A stretch of DNA of 64,000 nt from Defluviicoccus sp. (GTDB lineage: Bacteria > Pseudomonadota > Alphaproteobacteria > MPNO01). A program made the position numbers and the translations under genes. The notes under the pieces are model-generated. The model ran no database searches. It was not told the DNA's origin and was given only the letters and a program-made list of their open reading frames with translations. This document shows, one piece after another, positions 17,117 through 26,910 of the stretch (its first letter is position 1; the number at the start of each line of letters is the position of its first letter). The DNA is taken from NCBI GenBank assembly GCA_028820505.1, contig JAPPIT010000043.1, positions 23,116-87,115 of the forward strand, given 5' to 3'.

Positions 17117-18150
17117 GTTTTTCTGCCGAAAAGATACCGGCGACGATCATCACCGGCTTCCTCGGCGCCGGAAAGACCACGATGGTCCGCCATCTCCTGA
17201 ACAATGCGAACGGCAGGCGTCTCGCCGTCATCGTTAACGAGTTCGGCTCCGAAGGCGTCGACGGCGACACGCTCAGGAACTGCGGCATCGAGGACTGTCC
17301 GGAAGAGAACATCGTCGAGCTCGCCAACGGGTGCCTGTGCTGCACCGTAGCCGACGACTTCGTGCCCACCATGCGGACGCTGATCGACCGCGACGAGCCG
17401 CCGGACCATATCGTCATCGAAACCTCCGGCCTCGCGCTGCCGAAGCCGCTGATCAAGGCCTTCGAATGGCCGGAAATCCGCTCCCGCATGACGGTCGACG
17501 GCGTCATCGCCGTGATCGACGGGCCGGCCGTCGCGGAGGGCCGGTTCGCGGACGATCTCGACGCGGTGAACGCCATGCGGGAGGAGGACCCGTCGATCGA
17601 CCACGACAACCCGTTGCAGGAGCTGTACGAAGACCAGCTGATGGCCGCGGACATCGTGGTGCTCAACAAGACCGACCTCCTGGAGGCGGATCGGCTGCCG
17701 GAGCTGCGCGACGAGATCGCCGCCTCCGCGGGACGGTCGCTGAGGATGATCGCGGCGAAGGGCGGGGCGGTGGACCCGGCGATCCTGCTCGGGCTGGGCG
17801 CCGCGGCGGAAGACGATCTCGAGGCCCGCCCGTCGCATCACGACGGCGAGGACGACCACGAACACGACGATTTCGAGTCCTTCGACATCGCGCTTGGCGA
17901 GATCGCATCGCCCGCGGCCTTTGCCGAACGCCTGGTCCGCGTCGCGGACGAGCACGACATCCTCCGCGTCAAGGGGTTCGCCGCGGTTTCGGGCAAGCCG
18001 ATGCGCCTTGCGATCCAGGGCGTGGGACGTCGCATCGATCGTCATTTCGACCGCCCGTGGGCGGCGGGCGAGAGGCGCGAGACCCGCCTGGTGGTGATCG
18101 GGCAGACCGGTCTCGACCGCGCGGCCATCACGGAGGCGCTTGCGTCCTGA
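17113..18150 (+). CDS. cobW: CobW, G3E GTPase metallochaperone for cobalt
   Basis: 345 residues. A SIMIBI GTPase thought to deliver Co(II) for cobalamin synthesis. The Walker A motif TGFLGAGKTTMVRHLLN is near the N terminus, and the metal-binding GCLCC motif is present in LANGCLCCTVADDF. HIVIETSGLALP serves as the switch region and VVLNKTDLL as the guanine-specificity motif. A His/Asp-rich stretch, SHHDGEDDHEHDDFES, lies before the C-terminal CobW domain and adds metal-binding capacity. It lies directly upstream of cobN, the cobaltochelatase, with 3 nt between them, which strongly supports cobalt over zinc. Confidence 0.95.
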   Translation: MSFSAEKIPATIITGFLGAGKTTMVRHLLNNANGRRLAVIVNEFGSEGVDGDTLRNCGIEDCPEENIVELANGCLCCTVADDFVPTMRTLIDRDEPPDHIVIETSGLALPKPLIKAFEWPEIRSRMTVDGVIAVIDGPAVAEGRFADDLDAVNAMREEDPSIDHDNPLQELYEDQLMAADIVVLNKTDLLEADRLPELRDEIAASAGRSLRMIAAKGGAVDPAILLGLGAAAEDDLEARPSHHDGEDDHEHDDFESFDIALGEIASPAAFAERLVRVADEHDILRVKGFAAVSGKPMRLAIQGVGRRIDRHFDRPWAAGERRETRLVVIGQTGLDRAAITEALAS

Positions 18151-18153
18151 GCC

Positions 18154-21100
18154 ATGCACCTTCTGTTCCGCGAAGCGCATAGCCTCGACGAAATCGACGC
18201 CGCCGTCGATCTGGGTCAGAGCCCGGCGGACATGGTGTTCCTGTCCTTCGCGGACACCGATCTGGCCGCGGCGACCGTGGCGTGCCGCGAACGGGGCGAA
18301 ACGCTCCCCTCGCTCCGGCTCGCCAATATCGGCAAGCTTCGCCATCCCCTGTCCGTGGATGTCTATGTCGACGAGGTGATCGCCCGGTCGCGCATCGTCG
18401 TGGCGCGCCTCCTGGGCGGGCTCGAATACTGGCGCTACGGCATCGAGGAGATCGCGCGGGTTTGCGCGGAGTCGGACATCCGGCTGGCCTTCGTGCCGGG
18501 GGACAGCCGGCCGGACCCACGGCTTGCCGAATTGTCGACCGTCCCCGCCGGGGATCTCGACCGCCTCGACCGCTGCTTGGCCGAAGGCGGACCGTACAAT
18601 GTCGGCCTCGCGCTGGAGCACATGGCGTATTTTGCCAATCTCGGGCCGCGGCCGACCGCCTCCCTCCAGCCCGTCCCACAGTTCGGCGAGCATGCGCTGG
18701 CCGCGGACCCGGAGCCCGGCGCGGCGACCGCGGTCATCGTCTTTTACCGCGCCTATCTTCTGGCAGGCGATATCGCGCCGCTCGAAGAGCTGGCCGCGCG
18801 CCTTTCCGAGCGCGGCGTGCGGACGGTCGGCCTTTACGTGGGGAGCCTGAAGGAATCCGGGACCGCCGAGTATATCGCCCGCCGCCTGCGCGAAATCCGC
18901 CCCGACCTGGTGCTCAACGCCACGGCGTTTTCGGCGCGCCGGAACGATGGCGGATCGCCGCTCGACGCCGCCGGCGTCCCGGTGCTTCAGCTGATGCTCG
19001 CGGGATCGTCCTGCGACGCCTGGGCCGAGTCGGCCCGCGGGCTCTCGCAATCCGACCTCGCGATGCAGGTCGTCCTGCCGGAACTCGACGGCCGGCTCTC
19101 CTCGACGGCGATCTCCTTCAAGTCGGAGGACGCGCGGGAGGACCGGCTGGAATATGCCCGGACGAGCCACGCGCCCCATCCGCGGGGCGTCGATCTGGCG
19201 GCGGAGCAGGCGGCGCGCTGGATCCGGCTCGCGCGGTGTCCGCGCGGCGAACGGCGGATCGGGATGGTGTTTTCGGATTACCCGGCGGCGGGCCAGCTTG
19301 CCCACGCGATCGGCCTCGACACGATCGAGAGCGGCGTCGAGATCCTTTCCCTGTTGCGGGAAGCCGGTTACGACGCGGGGCCGGAAATCTCCTCGCTGGA
19401 CCTCGTAGGCCCCCTTTGCGACGAGCCGCTGCGCCCGGTTCTGGATATCGCGGCCTATCGCCGGCTGTTCCGGACGCTGCCGGAAGCGGCCCGGGCGCGG
19501 ATTACCGAGGTCTGGGGACCGCCGGAAGACGATCCCGCGGTCGAGGACGGAACGTTCTTCCTTCGCTACGGCCGTTTCGGCCGCCTCATCGCCGCGATCC
19601 AGCCGGATCGCGGCAAGGTCCTCGAGCGCAAGATCCTCTATCACGACCCCGACGTGCCGCCGCGTCATGCCTACGTCGCCTTCTACCTGTGGCTCCGCCG
19701 CGTCGAGGAGATCGACGCGATGATCCACCTCGGCGCCCACGGGACGCTCGAATGGCTGCCGGGCAAGGCGGTCGCTGTTTCGGAGGCGTGCTTCCCGGCG
19801 GCGCTGCTGGGCGGCATCCCCGTGGCCTATCCCTTCATCGTCAACAATCCGGGCGAGGCGGCGGCCGCCAAGCGCCGGCTGGGCGCAGTCGCCATCGGGC
19901 ACCTGACCCCGCCGCTGAAAGCCGCCGGATCGCACGGCGCCGCGCTGGAGCTGGAGCGGCTGATCGACGAGTACGCGGGCGCCGACGGCCTCGACAAGCG
20001 GCGCACCGCGTTGCTCCGCGCCGATATCCTGGACCGCGCCGACGCGCTCGGCCTGCTGGAAGAATGCGGGGCGGGCCCAGGGATGTCGGAAGACGACCGG
20101 CTCGCGCGGCTCGACACCTATCTTTGCGACGTCAAGGACCTCCAGATCCGGGACGGGCTGCACGTGTTCGGCCGCATCCCGTCGGCGGGACGGCGCGCGG
20201 CGCTGCTGAACGCGCTGCTGAGAAACGCCCCGGACGGCCTCGCAGCCGATCTGGAAGCCCGGCTCGACGCCTGCGCGGCCTCGGAGCGGCGGGCGCTGGT
20301 CGATGCGCTCGACGGCAGGTTCGTCGAGCCGGGGCCCGCCGGCGCGCCGACCCGCGGCCGCGGCGACGTGCTGCCGACGGGCCGCAACATGTTCACCGTC
20401 GATCCGCGTGCGGTGCCGACCCGTTCGGCCATGGTTCTCGCAAGGCGCACCGCCGACGAGATCGTCCGTCGCCATCTTCAGGAAAAGGGCGACTGGCCAA
20501 GATCGCTGATGATCGATTTGTGGGGCAGCGCCACGATGCGCACCGGCGGCGAGGACCTCGCGCTAGCGCTGGTGCTGGCGGGCGCGGAGCCGGTATGGAG
20601 CGAAGGCTCCAGCCGCGTGACCGGCTTCGAGATCGTTCCCGTGGACCGGCTGGGCCGCCCCCGCGTGGACGTGACGCTCCGCATTTCCGGCCTGTTCCGC
20701 GACGCCTTCGAGGCGCAGATCGCGATGTTCGACGCGGTTGTCCGGACGATCGGCAGGCGCCAGGAACCGGACGATCTCAACCCGCTCGCGGGACTCGCGG
20801 GGAACCTCGGCGACGAGGCCTTTCGCCGGGCGACGACCCGAATTTACGGCGCCGCCCCGGGATCGTACGGGGCGGGCGTTTCCGCCCTGATCGAGGCCGG
20901 CGCGTGGTCGGCGCGGGACGATCTCGGCAACAGCTACCTGGCGGCATCGGCCAACGCCTACGGGAAGGGGTTGGACGGCCGCGCGGATCCGGAAGGCTTC
21001 TCCCTTCGCGTGCAGGGCGTTGACGCGCTCGTCCATGCCCAGGACCATCGCGAGGTCGACCTGCTGGATTCGACCGATTTCGCCGCGCATGAGGGGGGAT

Positions 21101-21525
21101 TCGTGGCGGCGGCGAACAGGCTGGGCAACGAACCGGAGGTGTATCACGTCGATACCGCCCGGCCGGAGCAACCGCGGGCACGCACGCTCACCGAGGAAAT
21201 CGCCCGGATCGTCCGCGGCCGTGCGTCCAACCCGGCCTGGATCGCCGGCATGATGCGCCACGGCTATCGCGGCGGGGCCGAGATCGCGCGCTCTGTCGAG
21301 GGGGTGTTCGCTTTCGCGGCGACCCTGCCGGACCGGCTCGACCGCCAGTTCGACGCGATCTTCGATGCGACGCTGGGCGACGGCGAGGTCGACAGGTTCC
21401 TCAGAGAGAACAATCCGGCCGCGCGCGGCGCGATGATCGACCGGTTCAACGAAGCCCTGGACCGCGACCTGTGGCGGCCGCGCCGGAACTCGACCGCGGC
21501 CTTTCTGCGCGGGGAGTCCGGATGA
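18154..21525 (+). CDS. cobN: Cobaltochelatase subunit CobN
   Basis: 1123 residues, somewhat shorter than the roughly 1250 typical of Pseudomonas CobN. It is the large substrate-binding subunit that inserts Co(II) into hydrogenobyrinic acid a,c-diamide in the aerobic pathway. Characteristic regions include VLNATAFSARRNDG in the first third, and MIHLGAHGTLEWLPGKAVA followed by PFIVNNPGEAAAAKRRLGAV in the centre. WGSATMRTGGEDLALALVLAG and NPAWIAGMMRHGYRGGAEIA are in the last third, as in BchH/CobN chelatases. It needs ATP-hydrolysing partner subunits, which are not in this window. Its stop overlaps the cobG start as ATGA. Confidence 0.96.
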   Translation: MHLLFREAHSLDEIDAAVDLGQSPADMVFLSFADTDLAAATVACRERGETLPSLRLANIGKLRHPLSVDVYVDEVIARSRIVVARLLGGLEYWRYGIEEIARVCAESDIRLAFVPGDSRPDPRLAELSTVPAGDLDRLDRCLAEGGPYNVGLALEHMAYFANLGPRPTASLQPVPQFGEHALAADPEPGAATAVIVFYRAYLLAGDIAPLEELAARLSERGVRTVGLYVGSLKESGTAEYIARRLREIRPDLVLNATAFSARRNDGGSPLDAAGVPVLQLMLAGSSCDAWAESARGLSQSDLAMQVVLPELDGRLSSTAISFKSEDAREDRLEYARTSHAPHPRGVDLAAEQAARWIRLARCPRGERRIGMVFSDYPAAGQLAHAIGLDTIESGVEILSLLREAGYDAGPEISSLDLVGPLCDEPLRPVLDIAAYRRLFRTLPEAARARITEVWGPPEDDPAVEDGTFFLRYGRFGRLIAAIQPDRGKVLERKILYHDPDVPPRHAYVAFYLWLRRVEEIDAMIHLGAHGTLEWLPGKAVAVSEACFPAALLGGIPVAYPFIVNNPGEAAAAKRRLGAVAIGHLTPPLKAAGSHGAALELERLIDEYAGADGLDKRRTALLRADILDRADALGLLEECGAGPGMSEDDRLARLDTYLCDVKDLQIRDGLHVFGRIPSAGRRAALLNALLRNAPDGLAADLEARLDACAASERRALVDALDGRFVEPGPAGAPTRGRGDVLPTGRNMFTVDPRAVPTRSAMVLARRTADEIVRRHLQEKGDWPRSLMIDLWGSATMRTGGEDLALALVLAGAEPVWSEGSSRVTGFEIVPVDRLGRPRVDVTLRISGLFRDAFEAQIAMFDAVVRTIGRRQEPDDLNPLAGLAGNLGDEAFRRATTRIYGAAPGSYGAGVSALIEAGAWSARDDLGNSYLAASANAYGKGLDGRADPEGFSLRVQGVDALVHAQDHREVDLLDSTDFAAHEGGFVAAANRLGNEPEVYHVDTARPEQPRARTLTEEIARIVRGRASNPAWIAGMMRHGYRGGAEIARSVEGVFAFAATLPDRLDRQFDAIFDATLGDGEVDRFLRENNPAARGAMIDRFNEALDRDLWRPRRNSTAAFLRGESG

Positions 21526-22802
21526 ACGCTCCGACGGTCAAGGGCCGGTGCCCGTCGCTGATGTCGCCAATGGAAGCGGGCGACGGATTGCTGGTCCGCG
21601 TCAAGCCGCGCGCCGCGACGCTCGCCGCCGAACAGGCGGATGCGGTCGCCGAAGCCGCCGGCCGGTACGGCAACGGCATCGTCGAATTGACCAACCGGGG
21701 ACACCTTCAGATCCGCGGCCTGTCCCATGCCGGGATCGAAGGTCTGTGCCGGTCGATGGCGGAATCCGGGCTGGCCGGGGCGTCGCCCCGCGCGGAAGCG
21801 GTGAGGAACGTTCTGGCCGACCCGCTCGGACCGGACGACCCTCGTACCCGCTTCGATTCGCATGATCTGGCGCGCCGTCTGAGCCTCGTTCTGGAAGACG
21901 ATCCGGCGTTGCACGCCCTGCCGGACAAGTTCGGCATTCTGGTCGACGCCGGGATCGCGCTGCCGCTGGCGGGCTGCACCGCCGACATCGCGGTCCGGTC
22001 GGAAGGCGGCGGCGCGACCTTATCCCTCGGCGGCGGGGACCGGTCGTTGCCGCTCGTCGTCGAGGCCGTGGAAGATGCGGTCCGCCGCTTGCTGTCGGCG
22101 TTCTTGTCCTGGTTGGAGGATGGGGACCGGCACGACGCGTCGCGGCCTCCGCGCATGAGGACCATGGTTGCGGCCTGCGGCGCAGGCGGCGTTTTCCGGG
22201 CGGCGGGACTGCACGGGGAGACCCGACCGGACGAGCGCGCCGGCGGACCGGCGACACGTCCTCTGCCCGGTTTCGTGCAGGTGGCGGACGGACCGCGCGG
22301 TTGTTTCCTGCTGGGCGCGCCGTTCGGAGGCATCGAAGCCGAGAAGCTTGCCGAACTCGCGGAGATGGCGCGGCTCTTCTCGGACGGGACGATCCGGATT
22401 TCCCCCTGGAGGGCCGCCGTGCTGTGCGGCGTTTCGCGGGCGGACACCCCGGCCCTTCGCGGCCGGGCCGCGAAAGCGGGATTCGTCGTGGAACCGGACG
22501 ATCCTCGGGTCCGGATCGTCGCCTGCGCCGGACGCCCGCGCTGCGCCTCGGCCGAGGCCGATACGAGGGCGGACGCCGCCCTTGTCGCCGCGTCAGGTCG
22601 CATGCCGGAGGGTATCGTGCACGTTTCCGGCTGCGCCAAGGGATGCGCCCACCCCTCGCCCGCCGCGGTCGTTCTCCTCGCGACGCCGCGAGGTTACGAC
22701 CTCATCCGGAACGGCGGGCCGGTCGATACGCCGGAGCGCACCGGGTTGACGCCGGAGGAAGCGGTGCACGCCCTCGCCTCGCCTCCCGGCACCGCAAGCT
22801 GA
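21522..22802 (+). CDS. cobG: Precorrin-3B synthase
   Basis: 426 residues from the ATG overlapping the cobN stop. An oxygen-dependent monooxygenase related to sulfite and nitrite reductases that prepares ring contraction; its presence marks the aerobic B12 route. The N-terminal ferredoxin-like half has GDGLLVRVKPRAATL and GIVELTNRGHLQIRGL. The C-terminal cofactor Cys set is seen as ACAGRPRCASAEADTR and HVSGCAKGCAHP (C-x5-C and C-x3-C), fitting a 4Fe-4S cluster. The middle NiR/SiR repeat has PGFVQVADGPRGCFLLGAPF. It precedes cobH by 11 nt. Confidence 0.94.
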   Translation: MNAPTVKGRCPSLMSPMEAGDGLLVRVKPRAATLAAEQADAVAEAAGRYGNGIVELTNRGHLQIRGLSHAGIEGLCRSMAESGLAGASPRAEAVRNVLADPLGPDDPRTRFDSHDLARRLSLVLEDDPALHALPDKFGILVDAGIALPLAGCTADIAVRSEGGGATLSLGGGDRSLPLVVEAVEDAVRRLLSAFLSWLEDGDRHDASRPPRMRTMVAACGAGGVFRAAGLHGETRPDERAGGPATRPLPGFVQVADGPRGCFLLGAPFGGIEAEKLAELAEMARLFSDGTIRISPWRAAVLCGVSRADTPALRGRAAKAGFVVEPDDPRVRIVACAGRPRCASAEADTRADAALVAASGRMPEGIVHVSGCAKGCAHPSPAAVVLLATPRGYDLIRNGGPVDTPERTGLTPEEAVHALASPPGTAS

Positions 22803-22813
22803 GCGGCGAAACG

Positions 22814-23446
22814 ATGACGGGCCGCTACGATTACGTCCGCGACGGAGCGGCGATCTACGAAAAATCCTTCGCGGCCATCCGTTCGGAAGCCGATCTTTCC
22901 GGCCTGTCCGCCTCCGAATCCCGGGTGGCGGTCCGGATGATCCACGCCTGCGGCATGGTCGATCTGACCGACGACATCCTGTTCTCGCCGGGCTTCGCGG
23001 ACGTAGCGCGCAAGGCTCTGAAAGCGGGCGCGCCGATCCTGTGCGACGCGAAGATGGTCGCGAGCGGGATTACCCGGCCGCGCCTTCCGTCGGACAATGC
23101 GGTGATCTGCACACTGGGCGACGACACCGTTCCCGACCTCGCCCGGCGCCTGGGTACGACCCGGTCCGCGGCGGCGCTGGAACTGTGGCGGGACCGGCTG
23201 GGCGGCGCGGTGGTCGCGATCGGAAACGCGCCGACGGCCCTGTTCCGGCTGCTGGAGCTGCTGGACGAGGGAGCGCCTTCCCCGGCGGCGGTGATCGGCG
23301 TGCCGGTGGGTTTCGTCGGAGCGGCGGAGTCGAAGGACGCGCTGGCGGCGAGGCACGACCTGCCCTATCTCACGGTGCGCGGCCGGCGCGGCGGCAGCGC
23401 GATGGCGACGGCCGCCGTCAACGCGCTGGCGAGCGAGCGCGAATGA
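22814..23446 (+). CDS. cobH: Precorrin-8X methylmutase
   Basis: 210 residues, the usual size. It moves the C11 methyl group to C12, giving hydrogenobyrinic acid. The N-terminal YVRDGAAIYEKSFAAIRSEA leads to VRMIHACGMVDL, which holds the catalytic His (about residue 44). GAPILCDAKMVASGITRPRL, VVAIGNAPTALFRLLEL and IGVPVGFVGAAESKDAL follow in the order expected for CobH/CbiC. Its stop overlaps the cobI start as ATGA within the cobN-G-H-I-J run. Confidence 0.97.
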   Translation: MTGRYDYVRDGAAIYEKSFAAIRSEADLSGLSASESRVAVRMIHACGMVDLTDDILFSPGFADVARKALKAGAPILCDAKMVASGITRPRLPSDNAVICTLGDDTVPDLARRLGTTRSAAALELWRDRLGGAVVAIGNAPTALFRLLELLDEGAPSPAAVIGVPVGFVGAAESKDALAARHDLPYLTVRGRRGGSAMATAAVNALASERE

Positions 23447-24174
23447 GCGGCGCGGGAAAACTCTTCGGCGTCGGAGTCGGGCCGGGCGATCCCGAGTTGC
23501 TGACGCTCAAGGCGGCGCGCGTCCTGCAGGAAGCCCCGGTCGTCGCCTATTTCGCCAAGACGGGCGAGACCGGTCACGCGCGGCGGATCGCCGACGCCTG
23601 CCTGGGGCGGGACACGGAGGAACTCCGCTTCGACTACCCCTACACCACGGAAATCCCGAAACGCTCCGCCTCGTATCGCGATGCCTTGAGATCCCTTTAC
23701 GACCGGGCGGCGGAGGAAGTGGGCGCAGTGCTCGAAGACGGGCGGGACGTGGCGCTGCTCTGCGAGGGAGACCCGCTGTTCTACGGTTCGTTCATGTATG
23801 TGAACGACCGGCTGGCATTCCGGTTCGACATCGAGGTGGTGCCGGGCGTGACGGCGATGTCCGCCTGCTGGAGCCGGGCGGGCGTGTCGATGGCACGGGG
23901 CGACGATTGCGTCTCGGTCCTCGCCGGCACGATGGAGGAAGGTGCGCTGCTGCAGCGCCTCCGGGCGGCGGATGCGGCCGTCGTCATGAAGGTCGGGCGG
24001 CATTTGCCGAAAATCCGCCGAGCGCTGGACCGGGCCGGTCTGCTGGACCGCGCGGTGCTGGTGGAGCGCGGTTCGATGCCGGAAGAACGGATCGTCCCGG
24101 TCTCCGACTGCCGGGGCGGAGAGGCGCCCTATTTCTCCCTGGTCCTCGTGCCGACCGCGAGGACCGCGTCATGA
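23443..24174 (+). CDS. cobI: Precorrin-2 C20-methyltransferase
   Basis: 243 residues. A SAM-dependent tetrapyrrole methylase that makes precorrin-3A. It opens with KLFGVGVGPGDPELLTLKA, the P1 SAM loop shared by the family. YFAKTGETGHARRIAD and PYTTEIPKRSASYRDALRSL are typical of CobI/CbiL; CEGDPLFYGSFMYV is the P2 loop and VVPGVTAMSACWSRAG the P3 loop. VVMKVGRHLPKIR near the C terminus separates it from the other methylases in this window. It overlaps cobH and cobJ by 4 nt each. Confidence 0.95.
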   Translation: MSGAGKLFGVGVGPGDPELLTLKAARVLQEAPVVAYFAKTGETGHARRIADACLGRDTEELRFDYPYTTEIPKRSASYRDALRSLYDRAAEEVGAVLEDGRDVALLCEGDPLFYGSFMYVNDRLAFRFDIEVVPGVTAMSACWSRAGVSMARGDDCVSVLAGTMEEGALLQRLRAADAAVVMKVGRHLPKIRRALDRAGLLDRAVLVERGSMPEERIVPVSDCRGGEAPYFSLVLVPTARTAS

Positions 24175-24926
24175 GCGGCCGCATCCACGTCGTCGGTCTG
24201 GGGCCGGGCGACGATCGCCACCGCACGCCGGCCGCGGAAGACGCGCTGCGCGAGGCCCGCCATCTGGTGGGTTACGGGCCGTATCTCGCACGGATCGCGT
24301 TGCGCGACGGCCAGACCGCCCACGCGTCCGACAACCGGGAAGAGCTCGACCGTGCACGCCGCGCCCTGCGGCTGGCGGCGGAAGGCGAGACGGTCGCGCT
24401 GGTGTCCTCGGGCGATGCCGGCGTGTTCGCAATGGCCGCAACCCTGTTCGAGGCAATCGAGGTGGAGGGCGCTGCCGATGTCGAAATTACGGTCGTTCCC
24501 GGCGTCACCGCAATGATCGCGGCGGCGGCCCGGACCGGCGCGCCTCTGGGCCACGATTTCTGCGCGATTTCGCTCTCCGACAATCTGAAGCCTTGGGACA
24601 CCGTCCTCGCGCGGGTTCGCGCCGCCGCCGAGGCCGACTTCGTGATGGCCCTCTACAACCCGATTTCGAAGGCGCGTCCGTGGCAATTGGGAAAGGCGCT
24701 CGAGACGTTGCGCGGCCTTCGCGCGCCGGACACGCCGGTCATCTTCGCGACGGCGGTAAGCCGGCCGGACGAGGACATCGCGGTGACGCCGCTGTCCGAC
24801 GCCCGGCCGGAGATGGCGGACATGCGGACGCTGGTGATCGTGGGCTCCAGCGAGACCCGTTGCGTTCCGCGCGGCGATGACGGCGTCTGGGTCTACACGC
24901 CGCGCAAGGCGCCGGTTCCGGCATGA
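24171..24926 (+). CDS. cobJ: Precorrin-3B C17-methyltransferase
   Basis: 251 residues, the length of the single-domain enzyme. It methylates C17 and contracts the corrin ring. Diagnostic features are IHVVGLGPGDDRHRTPAAED, the CobJ/CbiH-specific GYGPYL, SSGDAGVFAMAATLFE, ITVVPGVTAMIAAAARTGAP, GHDFCAISLSDNLKPW and MALYNPISKARPWQL. It ends the cobN-to-cobJ run and its 3' end overlaps convergent cobK by 34 bp. Confidence 0.96.
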   Translation: MSGRIHVVGLGPGDDRHRTPAAEDALREARHLVGYGPYLARIALRDGQTAHASDNREELDRARRALRLAAEGETVALVSSGDAGVFAMAATLFEAIEVEGAADVEITVVPGVTAMIAAAARTGAPLGHDFCAISLSDNLKPWDTVLARVRAAAEADFVMALYNPISKARPWQLGKALETLRGLRAPDTPVIFATAVSRPDEDIAVTPLSDARPEMADMRTLVIVGSSETRCVPRGDDGVWVYTPRKAPVPA

Positions 24927-25663
24927 TGCGCCACCAGCCGGCGCCAGGCGTCCTCGACCGTCGGCAGGGCGGGCCCGGCCGGCGGCGGCCGGTCGACCAT
25001 GACGACGGGAATCCCCAGATTTCGCGCGGCGGCGAGCTTGGCGGCCGTCGCCGGGCCGCCGGAATTCTTTGTCACGATCGTGTCGATCCGGTGGTCCCGG
25101 AAAAGGCGCTCCTCGTCCGCCAGCGCGAACGGACCGCGCGCCGCGATGACGGTCGCGTTCGGAGGCAGGAGATCGGACGGCGGGGGATCGACGCTGCGGA
25201 CGACATAGCTGTGCCGCGCCCCGTCGCGGAACGGGGCGAGGTCCTTGCGGCCGATGGTGAGGAACACGCGCCGCGGCTCCTTTCCCAACGCGTCCGCCGC
25301 GGACCCGATGTCCGGCACGTGGACCCAGCGGTCGCCCGGAACCTCCTCCCAGGCCGGACGCAGCACGGCGATACAGGGAATTCCCGCGGCGGCGGCGGCC
25401 GCGACAGCGTTGGCGGAGATCGTCGACGCAAAGGGATGGGTTGCATCCACCAGCACGTCGATCCCGTTTCGCCGGAGATAGTCCGCGAGCCCGTCCGCGC
25501 CGCCGAACCCGCCGATCCGGTTCTCCAGCGGCGAGGGCGCGGGCGACCGCGTCATGCCGGCGAGCGACAGGGTTCCCTCGAAGCGGTCGTCCCCGGCGGC
25601 CAGCCGGGCCAGTTCGCGGGCCTCGGTCGTCCCGCCGAGCAAGAGGAGTTTCAGTCGTGACAC
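24893..25663 (-). CDS. cobK: Precorrin-6A reductase
   Basis: 256 residues, from GTG at 25663 with GGGAGAG upstream. An NADPH-dependent reductase that converts precorrin-6A to 6B. Family marks are LLLLGGTTEARELARL at the N terminus (Rossmann-like), VDATHPFASTISANAVAAAA, VFLTIGRKDLAPF, VIAARGPFALADEE, and IDTIVTKNSGGPATAAKLAA near the C terminus. It is a lone minus-strand gene between cobJ and cobL. Its start codon lies within 7 bp of the divergent cobL start, so the two genes share their translation-initiation DNA. Confidence 0.94.
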   Translation of the reverse strand: MSRLKLLLLGGTTEARELARLAAGDDRFEGTLSLAGMTRSPAPSPLENRIGGFGGADGLADYLRRNGIDVLVDATHPFASTISANAVAAAAAAGIPCIAVLRPAWEEVPGDRWVHVPDIGSAADALGKEPRRVFLTIGRKDLAPFRDGARHSYVVRSVDPPPSDLLPPNATVIAARGPFALADEERLFRDHRIDTIVTKNSGGPATAAKLAAARNLGIPVVMVDRPPPAGPALPTVEDAWRRLVAHHAGTGALRGV

Positions 25664-26910
25664 CGTCCGGCTCTCCCGCGCCGACGGAAAGCGCCGGTCC
25701 CGTCCGGCGATGGCTGTCGATTATCGGGGTCGGCGAGGACGGCGTCGAGGGACTGTCCGCCGCGGCCAGGCGCGCGGTCGAAGACGCCGAGATGGTCTTC
25801 GGCGGGCAACGCCATCTGCGCTTGCTGTCGAACCTGATCCGGGGGGAAGCGGTCGCATGGCCGAGCCCGATCCGCTCCGCCATCCCGGAGATCGAGGCGC
25901 TGAGAGGAACACGGGTCGCCGTGTTGGCATCCGGCGACCCCTTCCACCACGGAATCGGCTCGCTGCTCACCGAGGCGGTGGCAACGGACGAAACCGCCGT
26001 GTTCGCGGCGCCGTCCTCGTTCAGCCTCACGGCAGGCCGCATGGGCTGGGCGGTCCAGGATGCGGAGCTGGTATCGCTCTGCGGTCATCCCATCGAGACG
26101 ATTCTTCCCCATCTACAGCCCTCGCGGCGCCTGCTCGTTCTCTCGGCGGACGAGACGACGCCGTGCGCGGTCGCGCACTTGCTGAGCCGGCACGGGTTCG
26201 GCGCCAGCCGGATCGCCGTACTGGAAGCGTTGGGCGGGCCGTCGGAGCGGGTGCGGGCGTGCCGTGCCGACGCGTTCGATCTCGCGGACGTCGCGCGGCT
26301 GAACACGATGGCGATCGCCGTCGAGGCGGAGAACGAAGCACGGGTCATCCCGTTGGGCGCTGGTCTGGACGACGCGCTGTTCGAGACCGACGGCATGCTG
26401 ACCAAGCGCGAAATCCGGGCGGTGACGCTCTCCAGCCTCGCCCCCCGCGCGGGCGATCTCCTCTGGGACATCGGCACGGGCTCGGGCTCGGTCGCGATCG
26501 AGTGGCTTCTCGCCCATCCGGCCAACCGGGCGATCGGCGTGGAGCGGCGCGAGGACAGGGCCGCGCGGGCGAGAGAGAACGCCGCCGCGCTCGGCGTGCC
26601 CCGCCTTCGGGTCATCGTCGGCGAAGCGCCCGGCGCGCTCGCCTCCCTGCCGGCGCCCGACGCGGTCTTCGTCGGCGGCGGAGTCGCCCGGGACGGCACG
26701 CTGGAGGCCGCCTGGGACACGCTCTCTTCGGGCGGCCGCCTGGTGGCGAACAGCGTCACACTGGAAAGCGACATGGTCCTCGGCGGGTTCGTCGGAAAGG
26801 CAGGCGGCACGCTCACGCGGCTCTCGGTCGAACGTCTCGACCGGATCGGCGGGGTGCGGGGGTTCCGCCCGGCGATGACGGTTACGCAACTGCGGGCGAC
26901 GAAGCCGTGA
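25657..26910 (+). CDS. cobL: Precorrin-6Y C5,15-methyltransferase (decarboxylating)
   Basis: 417 residues from GTG at 25657, with AGGAG 8 nt upstream. It is a two-domain fusion. Residues about 20-225 form a CbiE-type tetrapyrrole methylase ([34 protein letters not shown]). Residues about 240-415 form a CbiT-type class I methyltransferase ([37 protein letters not shown]). Together they methylate C5 and C15 and remove the C12 acetate carboxyl group. The cobL-cobE-cobM genes run with GTGA overlaps. The first 20 residues are Pro/Ser-rich and may be dispensable. Confidence 0.95.
   Translation: MTPSGSPAPTESAGPVRRWLSIIGVGEDGVEGLSAAARRAVEDAEMVFGGQRHLRLLSNLIRGEAVAWPSPIRSAIPEIEALRGTRVAVLASGDPFHHGIGSLLTEAVATDETAVFAAPSSFSLTAGRMGWAVQDAELVSLCGHPIETILPHLQPSRRLLVLSADETTPCAVAHLLSRHGFGASRIAVLEALGGPSERVRACRADAFDLADVARLNTMAIAVEAENEARVIPLGAGLDDALFETDGMLTKREIRAVTLSSLAPRAGDLLWDIGTGSGSVAIEWLLAHPANRAIGVERREDRAARARENAAALGVPRLRVIVGEAPGALASLPAPDAVFVGGGVARDGTLEAAWDTLSSGGRLVANSVTLESDMVLGGFVGKAGGTLTRLSVERLDRIGGVRGFRPAMTVTQLRATKP

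Noticed and set aside
16993..20475. 1160-codon minus-strand open frame over cobW and cobN
   Set aside because: A shadow of cobW/cobN in GC-rich DNA; low-complexity Arg/Ala/Gly composition and no family features.
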